A DNA stretch of 64,000 nt from Rhizobiaceae bacterium (GTDB lineage: Bacteria > Pseudomonadota > Alphaproteobacteria > Rhizobiales > Rhizobiaceae), in the NCBI GenBank assembly GCA_017644105.1, contig JAEPMD010000009.1:39936-103935 (forward strand), given 5' to 3'. Made by a program: the position numbers and the translations under genes. The first letter of the stretch is position 1; each line of letters opens with the position of its first letter. The notes below the pieces were generated by a model. The model saw only the letters and a list, made by a program, of their open reading frames with translations. It was not told the origin of the DNA and ran no database searches. This document shows, piece by piece, positions 58,560 to 64,000 of this stretch.

Positions 58560-59741
58560 CTAGAAATCAATCGCCGCGAAGAATATCGCAAACAATCCAT
58601 CGATAACGATAACCAGAAAAATGGCCTTTACAACGGATGCGGTTACCCTTCGTCCTAAGGATTCAGCGCTACCGCCAACCTTCAACCCCTCAACGGCGGC
58701 AATTATGCCGATCATGATCGCCATGAAAGGCGTCTTAATCATCCCTGAGGTGAGTGTCGTGTAATCAATAAACGCCTTCATCCTGGATAAGAACACGTTA
58801 AATGGCACTTCAGAGTAAAAATATAGGACCAAGGCCGACGCAAAAAGAGCCGCAAAATTGGCAATAATTGTAAGTAAGGGTAAAACTACAAGCAGCGCAA
58901 TAATCCTAGGAAAGACCAAAACACCCACCGGGTTCAAACCCATAACTTTCAGCGCATCCACTTCTTCCCGCATTTTCATGGAGCCAATTTCAGCTGTAAT
59001 TGCACTGCCAGAACGGCCAGCAACCATAATGGAGGTTATCAACACTCCGACTTCGCGCAATTGTAATACACTGACAAGATCAGCGGCAAAAGCCTCTGCC
59101 CCAAAGGCACGCAATTGAAAGGCAGATTGCTGGGTAACAATCGCGCCTATTGCCAGTGAAATAAGGACAACGATAGGTATCGCCCGTACACCAATATGAT
59201 CCATTTGAGTAACGATCGCGGCCGGAGATGCACCAGTATTGCGCCCTTCTTTAAGTTGGCCGCCTTGAATGGTCGCACCCAAAATGTTCAAGCCCATCAC
59301 GACATCGGAATAAAGTGCACGACACCCTTTTATTGTCCGATCGACGATCATTTGAAATATATTATGTCTATGTTCGTCTTCATCCTGGCTGGGATCGTGA
59401 AGCTCTGCCGGGATTTTCGACAAAAGCGATGAAATATTGTCACTCGCATTATCGATCTGGTAAGTAACGCCTTTCGCATCACATCCATTGGTGAATTGGT
59501 GGACCAACCACGCGCCAGCAGTATCAAAATTGGTCACGCCTGACACATCAATGCTGAGCTGTTTTTGCTTTATTTGATCCGGCAATTGAGGGAACTCGGT
59601 AGCAACCTGTTCAATCGCCTCGTGCCGCCAATCACCAATCAGCTTTATGACGGGTGAATTGTCACTTTGGATCAATTCAAACCGCGCAAGACGTTTGCTA
59701 TTTTGACTGGTATTTTTACTCATGGAAGCTGTTTTAACCAT
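58560..59741 (-). CDS. mlaE: MlaE-type permease with N-terminal STAS domain
   Basis: A permease of about 390 residues. Residues about 25-110 form a STAS-like domain (LSIDVSGVTNFDTAGAWLVHQF), which in E. coli is a separate protein (MlaB); here it is fused. The permease part has five or six helices and GRSGSAITAEIGSM, the MlaE signature. The start is uncertain: 59741 (MVKTAS) and 59723 (MSKNTS) are both plausible, and neither has a strong site. It begins the lipid-transport operon. Confidence 0.9.
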   Translation of the reverse strand: MVKTASMSKNTSQNSKRLARFELIQSDNSPVIKLIGDWRHEAIEQVATEFPQLPDQIKQKQLSIDVSGVTNFDTAGAWLVHQFTNGCDAKGVTYQIDNASDNISSLLSKIPAELHDPSQDEDEHRHNIFQMIVDRTIKGCRALYSDVVMGLNILGATIQGGQLKEGRNTGASPAAIVTQMDHIGVRAIPIVVLISLAIGAIVTQQSAFQLRAFGAEAFAADLVSVLQLREVGVLITSIMVAGRSGSAITAEIGSMKMREEVDALKVMGLNPVGVLVFPRIIALLVVLPLLTIIANFAALFASALVLYFYSEVPFNVFLSRMKAFIDYTTLTSGMIKTPFMAIMIGIIAAVEGLKVGGSAESLGRRVTASVVKAIFLVIVIDGLFAIFFAAIDF

Positions 59742-59816
59742 AATGGTACAGAATGTCACCGATCTATATTGTGGTTCTGAAAGACACCACACAAAATTTC
59801 ATTTTCAGCAACATAG

Positions 59817-59828
59817 TTTAGCGCTAAA
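59817..59828. promoter_or_regulatory. perfect 12-bp palindrome upstream of maeB and mlaE
   Basis: TTTAGCGCTAAA (12 bases, perfect dyad) lies in the divergent region, 79 bp from maeB and 76 bp or more from the mlaE start. A role as operator is possible but not supported further. Confidence 0.25.
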
Positions 59829-59906
59829 GAATGTAGCAATTTAATGTTCATTTGTGCAATTATGGCAATGAGTCGATATAATAATTAGTCTACGGGAATA
59901 AATTTG

Positions 59907-62216
59907 ATGGATAATGGTGGGAATAGTAAGCAAAAACAAGAATCTGATGATCTTGATAGCCAGGCGTTATTTTATCACAATTACCAGAAGCCCGGAAAAT
60001 TAGAAATACAAGCAACCAAGCCGTTGGGCAACCAACGCGACCTCGCGCTTGCTTATTCTCCAGGTGTTGCTGCACCATGTCGCGCGATTGCTGAAGACCC
60101 AAACACGGCAGCTCTTTACACCGCCAGAGGCAATTTGGTTGCGGTTGTATCAAATGGAACCGCGGTTCTTGGTCTAGGTTCCATTGGGCCGCTCGCATCG
60201 AAACCTGTCATGGAAGGAAAAGCGGTCCTATTTAAGAAATTTGCGGACATTGATGTGTTTGACATTGAAATGGATGCGAAGGATGTCGACCGCATGGTCT
60301 CTGTTGTGTCCGCTTTAGAACCAACCTTTGGCGGCATCAATTTAGAAGATATCAAAGCACCGGAATGTTTTGAGGTTGAAGAACAACTTCGCGAAATCAT
60401 GGATATTCCTGTCTTTCATGATGATCAGCACGGGACCGCCATCATTGTCGCAGCCGCTGTTTTGAACGGCATTGAGCTCGCGGGAAAAAACATTGCTGAC
60501 GTGAAGATTGTCACATCTGGTGCGGGCGCAGCTGCTCTTGCATGTCTTAATCTTCTCGTCTCTATGGGCGCAAAGCGCGAGAACATTTGGGTTCATGATA
60601 TTGAAGGCTTGGTCTATGAAGGCCGTACATCACAAATGGATCGCTGGAAATCTATTTATGCTCAAAAATCTGATAACAGAAAATTAGACGAATCCATTGG
60701 CGATGCAGATGTGTTCCTAGGATTGTCTGCCGCCGGTGTATTAAAACCAGAATATCTAGCCAAGATGGCTAAGCAACCGCTTATATTGGCTCTTGCGAAC
60801 CCCACTCCAGAAATTATGCCAGATATTGCGCGTGAAGCCCGCCCTGATGCAATGATCTGTACGGGTCGATCTGATTTTCCAAATCAGGTCAATAATGTGT
60901 TGTGTTTCCCTTATATCTTCCGCGGCGCGCTTGATTGCGGCGCGCGAACCATCAACGAAGAGATGAAAATAGCCGCAGTGAAAGCAATTGCAGAGCTGGC
61001 CCGCGAAGAACCTTCTGAGCTTGCTGCACAGGCCTATTCCGGCGAAACACCTGTCTTTGGACCAAATTACCTAATCCCCTCTCCTTTCGATCAGCGTTTG
61101 ATCCTGCGTATTGCACCAGCTGTCGCCAAAGCTGCTGAAGAATCAGGAGTTGCTGCACGTCCAATTGAGGATATGGATGCATATATCGACCGCCTAAACC
61201 GCTTCGTATTCCGATCAGGCTTTGTTATGAAGCCAGTCTTCGCGGCGGCGCGTGCGGCAGAACGAAAGCGCGTTATTTTTTGTGAGGGCGAAGATGAGCG
61301 CGTCTTGCGCGCTGCTCAAGTTCTCATTGAGGAAAAAGTTGCGGAACCCACGCTTGTCGGACGTCCTGAAGTTATCGAACAGAGGCTTCGACGCTTTGGT
61401 CTGCGCTTAAACATGGAACAAGACCTTAAAATCGTGAACCCTCAAAGCGATCCGCGTTATCGTGACTATGTGGACACGTATTTCTCACTCGTTGGCCGTC
61501 AAGGCATCAACCCCGAAGCCGCAAGTACCATTGTGCGCACAAATACAACCGTTATCGGCGCACTGGCTGTTAAACGCGGTGATGCAGATGCCATGGTCTG
61601 CGGCCTAGAAGGCAGATACGCCAGTCATTTAAAATATGTGCGCCAAATTATTGGCCTCAAAGATGGTGTGACTGATTTATCAACCCTTAGTTTGCTGATA
61701 TCCCAGCGCGGCGCGACCTTCCTCACCGATACTTATGTGACTTTTGATCCATCTGCCCAAGAACTAGCTGAAATGACCGTTTTGGCAGCGGAGGAAATCC
61801 GACGTTTTGGCATTGTGCCCAAGGTTGCATTGGTATCGCACTCCAATTTCGGCTCACATGACACACCTACAGCCCAAAAAATGCGTGAAGCGGCAAAAAT
61901 CCTGCGTGAAATCGCACCCGAACTTGAATCTGATGGTGAAATGCAGGGTGATGCAGCGATATCCGAAGTCCTTCGAAGCCGCGCTATGCCCAATAGCCAT
62001 TTAAGTGGTGAAGCTAATTTGCTGGTCTTCCCAAATCTGGATTCAGCAAACATCACTCTTGGCGTTGCAAAAACCATGTTAAGCGCTTTACATGTGGGTC
62101 CTATTCTCCTCGGAACCCAGCTTCCCGCACATATATTGTCACCTTCAGTAACGTCCCGCGGTATCGTGAATATTGCGACTTTATCGGTTGTTGAAGCATC
62201 TTCTGCAATGACATAA
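59907..62216 (+). CDS. maeB: NADP-dependent malic enzyme (fusion with phosphotransacetylase-like domain)
   Basis: A 769-residue MaeB that decarboxylates malate to pyruvate with NADP reduction. The malic domain (about 1-430) has [27 protein letters not shown] and the NAD(P) motif [11 protein letters not shown]. The C-terminal ~330 residues are like phosphotransacetylase ([29 protein letters not shown]) and probably regulatory. The ATG at 59907 follows GGGA at nine bases; a TTG three bases before is less likely. It supports C4 metabolism alongside icd. Confidence 0.93.
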   Translation: MDNGGNSKQKQESDDLDSQALFYHNYQKPGKLEIQATKPLGNQRDLALAYSPGVAAPCRAIAEDPNTAALYTARGNLVAVVSNGTAVLGLGSIGPLASKPVMEGKAVLFKKFADIDVFDIEMDAKDVDRMVSVVSALEPTFGGINLEDIKAPECFEVEEQLREIMDIPVFHDDQHGTAIIVAAAVLNGIELAGKNIADVKIVTSGAGAAALACLNLLVSMGAKRENIWVHDIEGLVYEGRTSQMDRWKSIYAQKSDNRKLDESIGDADVFLGLSAAGVLKPEYLAKMAKQPLILALANPTPEIMPDIAREARPDAMICTGRSDFPNQVNNVLCFPYIFRGALDCGARTINEEMKIAAVKAIAELAREEPSELAAQAYSGETPVFGPNYLIPSPFDQRLILRIAPAVAKAAEESGVAARPIEDMDAYIDRLNRFVFRSGFVMKPVFAAARAAERKRVIFCEGEDERVLRAAQVLIEEKVAEPTLVGRPEVIEQRLRRFGLRLNMEQDLKIVNPQSDPRYRDYVDTYFSLVGRQGINPEAASTIVRTNTTVIGALAVKRGDADAMVCGLEGRYASHLKYVRQIIGLKDGVTDLSTLSLLISQRGATFLTDTYVTFDPSAQELAEMTVLAAEEIRRFGIVPKVALVSHSNFGSHDTPTAQKMREAAKILREIAPELESDGEMQGDAAISEVLRSRAMPNSHLSGEANLLVFPNLDSANITLGVAKTMLSALHVGPILLGTQLPAHILSPSVTSRGIVNIATLSVVEASSAMT

Positions 62217-62269
62217 CCAAAACACAGCGCCTGCGTTCATCGTTTACAAGATGCTAATCTCTTTGGTGT

Positions 62270-62287
62270 ATATTTAAGTTTAAATAT
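62270..62287. promoter_or_regulatory. 18-bp near-perfect AT-rich palindrome upstream of the DUF2865 gene
   Basis: ATATTTAAGTTTAAATAT has eight paired positions around a two-base centre. It lies 33 bp upstream of the ATG, so it may overlap the promoter. No regulator is identifiable. Confidence 0.35.
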
Positions 62288-62319
62288 GCAATTTTGTTCG
62301 ATTAAGATGGGCACAGACC

Positions 62320-63423
62320 ATGAAGAAGCTGATAGCCGCCCTTTTGGCAACAGGTTTTTTCGCAATTCCCACCCAAGGTTTTGCGCAAAACCTTGAATCA
62401 TGTGAAAGCCTGCATGCACAGTTACAAACAGCCTCCGCATCGCGTGCAAGTTCCAAAAAGATCAAACGTTATTCTCAGGCGATCAAGCAGCAAACAAAAA
62501 TGCTGGCAAAACTAGAAGGCGACCTGCGCCGATATAAATGTAGTTCAGGTGATGCTGATCAAGCATGCGAAAAGCTCGTTGACGTTAAAGACCGCATGCA
62601 AACGAACCTGGATAAACTTACAAATGCACGAAAAAATCTGAAAACTGAGACTACAAAGCTGACTGTTGAACAGATCAATGCACGTCTTGAGGCTTTTAAT
62701 TGCAATAATAATACAGTTATTAATGCCGCGACGACGCCTAAACTTCCTGCTGATAACGGACAATCACTAGGCAATGGCGTTCGAATATTAGGAAAGAGCG
62801 GAGGACGCAAACCGCGCCAACGCGTTGTTACTTTACCAAATTCAGCCCGTAACATCGGCCAATATCGGACAATGTGTGTCCGTTCATGCGATGGTTTCTT
62901 CTTCCCTATATCCTCAAATACATCTTCATCTTCATTTGAGCGTGATGAATTGGCATGCCAACTCATGTGTCCCGGGACGGAAACCAATCTATTCTTCCAC
63001 CGATCACGTGATCAAGAGAGTGAAGATATGATCTCCTATCGTGGTGGGCAGGCCTATACAAGCCAACCTTATGCCTTTTCCTATAAGACCCGTTCGGGAC
63101 CAAAATCTGAAGCCTGTTCGTGTAACATGTCCGCTTTTCATGCAGAAATGGCGCGTCGGGAACGTGTTTTAAAAGAACGCGAAGAAAATGGTGATGTCGA
63201 AAATGCTGCAACCGCGGGATTAACAATTGTCCCGGTAGACAGAATTGACCGCGGTGAGGATCCAGAAACAATATCCAACTTAGCTGGAAAGCTAACGGAT
63301 GAAGATGTGCAAGCCATCACGAGCGTAAGCCGAACAGGTAAACCCATAGAAGAAGCGGATCGCAAGGTACGGATCGTGGGACCTAAATTCCTTCAGGATG
63401 ACGAACCAACGGACAAACTATAA
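62320..63423 (+). CDS. exported DUF2865 family protein
   Basis: A 367-residue secreted protein with a signal peptide (1-22, ending GFAQ). A coiled-coil stretch (about 40-130) precedes the DUF2865 domain (about 180-270) with the cysteine pattern RTMCVRSCDGFFFPIS and ACQLMCPGT. This family is almost restricted to Rhizobiales and has no known function. The C-terminal tail is acidic. It is probably periplasmic, with the cysteines likely forming disulfides. Confidence 0.88.
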   Translation: MKKLIAALLATGFFAIPTQGFAQNLESCESLHAQLQTASASRASSKKIKRYSQAIKQQTKMLAKLEGDLRRYKCSSGDADQACEKLVDVKDRMQTNLDKLTNARKNLKTETTKLTVEQINARLEAFNCNNNTVINAATTPKLPADNGQSLGNGVRILGKSGGRKPRQRVVTLPNSARNIGQYRTMCVRSCDGFFFPISSNTSSSSFERDELACQLMCPGTETNLFFHRSRDQESEDMISYRGGQAYTSQPYAFSYKTRSGPKSEACSCNMSAFHAEMARRERVLKEREENGDVENAATAGLTIVPVDRIDRGEDPETISNLAGKLTDEDVQAITSVSRTGKPIEEADRKVRIVGPKFLQDDEPTDKL

Positions 63424-63500
63424 ACGTTCAGCTCATCCGGTGTTGACGATTATTATAACAGTTTATAATTCCAAATTTCCCGAACAAACACCATTTACTC

Positions 63501-63525
63501 ACGCCAAAAGGCGTTTGAACTCTTT
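63501..63525 (+). terminator. weak terminator after the DUF2865 gene
   Basis: ACGCC / GGCGT form a short stem (loop AAAA) followed, after eight bases, by TTTTT. The stem is only five pairs, so strength is doubtful. Confidence 0.4.
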
Positions 63526-63545
63526 TTACTAGTGTTGGCAAATAG

Positions 63546-63578
63546 AAAAAACGCCAGAGGTGATGTCCTTCTGGCGGT
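63546..63578 (-). terminator. terminator of the GGDEF protein gene
   Basis: Reading the minus strand, CGCCAGAAGG and CCTCTGGCG pair (one bulge) and are followed by TTTTTT. It is about 30 bases past the stop of the minus-strand GGDEF gene. Confidence 0.75.
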
Positions 63579-63606
63579 TTGGAATATTTAGATCTCAAAG
63601 AGTGTT

Positions 63607-64000
63607 CTATTCGTCGCGATACATAGCACGTTTTTTGGATGAACCACCCATGCGACCTGAATCATAGACCTGTACTTGATTGCGGCCTTTGTTCTTTGAA
63701 AGATAAAGCGCTTCATCCGTAGCACCGTAAAGTTGATCAGCGCTATCGCATTGGCTGGCCATGCAAACACCCAGTGAAACAGTGATTTTACCAAAATCCA
63801 TGCCTGATTTACGATCCTTCAGCGACGTCTTTTCAACAGCCATACGGATACGCTCTGCAACAAGCTCAACATTGCCAGGAGACGTGTTGGACACGACAAT
63901 ACCAAATTCTTCACCACCCGTACGAGCGATAAGGGAATCTTGACGTAGCTCTTGGCTCATCGCATTGGCAACCACTGTCAATACTCGGTCACCAATCGGG
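63607..64000 (-). CDS. GGDEF-domain diguanylate cyclase (N-terminally truncated by the window edge)
   Basis: The C-terminal 131 codons of a gene that begins beyond the window. GGEEF in RTGGEEFG is the active GGDEF variant, with ITVSLGVCMASQ and ADEALYLSKNKGRNQV completing the catalytic fold that makes cyclic di-GMP. A short basic tail follows (GGSSKKRAMYRDE). The N-terminal sensor part is not visible, so input and exact role are unknown. Confidence 0.88.
   Translation of the reverse strand, partial: PIGDRVLTVVANAMSQELRQDSLIARTGGEEFGIVVSNTSPGNVELVAERIRMAVEKTSLKDRKSGMDFGKITVSLGVCMASQCDSADQLYGATDEALYLSKNKGRNQVQVYDSGRMGGSSKKRAMYRDE

Noticed and set aside
1-64000. Genome-wide recoding of TAG as sense
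   Set aside because: TAG ends alaS, recA, murI and the NifS-type desulfurase at the expected C-termini, so it is a regular stop.

Overview
The window is chromosomal DNA from an alphaproteobacterium, most likely of the order Hyphomicrobiales (Rhizobiales). Base composition is moderate to AT-leaning. Lineage markers are the cell-cycle kinase CckA, a single-cysteine alphaproteobacterial DksA, a giant GPR-like growth-pole coiled-coil protein, a DUF2865 exported protein, a B12-dependent class II ribonucleotide reductase (NrdJ) as the reductase present here, and an SOS-type GTTC-N7 direct repeat near recA. Genus cannot be decided from the sequence. No rRNA, tRNA, insertion sequence, prophage or CRISPR array was seen.

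Layout. 0-3 kb: gpt, then a large exported phytase-like beta-propeller protein on the opposite strand. 3-7 kb: nrdJ behind a 640-bp control region with a pair of NrdR-like boxes. 7-11.3 kb: a small membrane protein and a P450 on the minus strand; an MBL hydrolase, a PPP phosphatase and DUF3291 on the plus strand. 11.3-18.7 kb: minus-strand SUF iron-sulfur operon (NifS-type desulfurase, sufB, a 54-residue membrane protein, sufC, sufD, sufS, sufT, sufA). 18.9-29.5 kb: alpha/beta hydrolase, murI, an RNA methyltransferase, icd, alaS, recA, the pseudouridine catabolism pair psuK-psuG and an OmpA-type lipoprotein. 29.6-36.9 kb: cckA, a FliO-like protein, dksA, the ycjX-ycjF pair and a small exported protein. 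37-40.8 kb: a LysR regulator divergent from a DUF1348 / GST / flavin oxidoreductase operon. 40.9-50.1 kb: an accessory-looking stretch with a frameshifted ATPase, DUF3429, a CelD-type acyltransferase split by an in-frame TAG beside an MBOAT-like membrane protein, an exported caspase / peptidoglycan-binding / C-type-lectin fusion, folP-folB-folK, a candidate small RNA, a ferredoxin and an Hpt-like protein split by another in-frame TAG. 50.5-64 kb: the GPR-like protein, a complete Mla/MCE lipid transport operon, malic enzyme, a DUF2865 protein and the start-truncated end of a GGDEF protein.

How the parts fit. Much of the window is housekeeping: nucleotide supply, Fe-S assembly, folate, TCA and C4 metabolism, repair and translation. 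A second theme is cell envelope and polar growth: CckA, the GPR-like ring protein, the Mla system, an OmpA lipoprotein, MurI and the acyltransferase pair. The least ordinary observations are the two in-frame amber codons plus one G-tract frameshift within 9 kb, a candidate anti-Shine-Dalgarno small RNA beside the ferredoxin gene, the caspase-lectin fusion, the strict 22-residue repeats of the GPR-like protein, the 68-residue repeats of the MCE protein and the overlooked 54-residue membrane protein between sufB and sufC.
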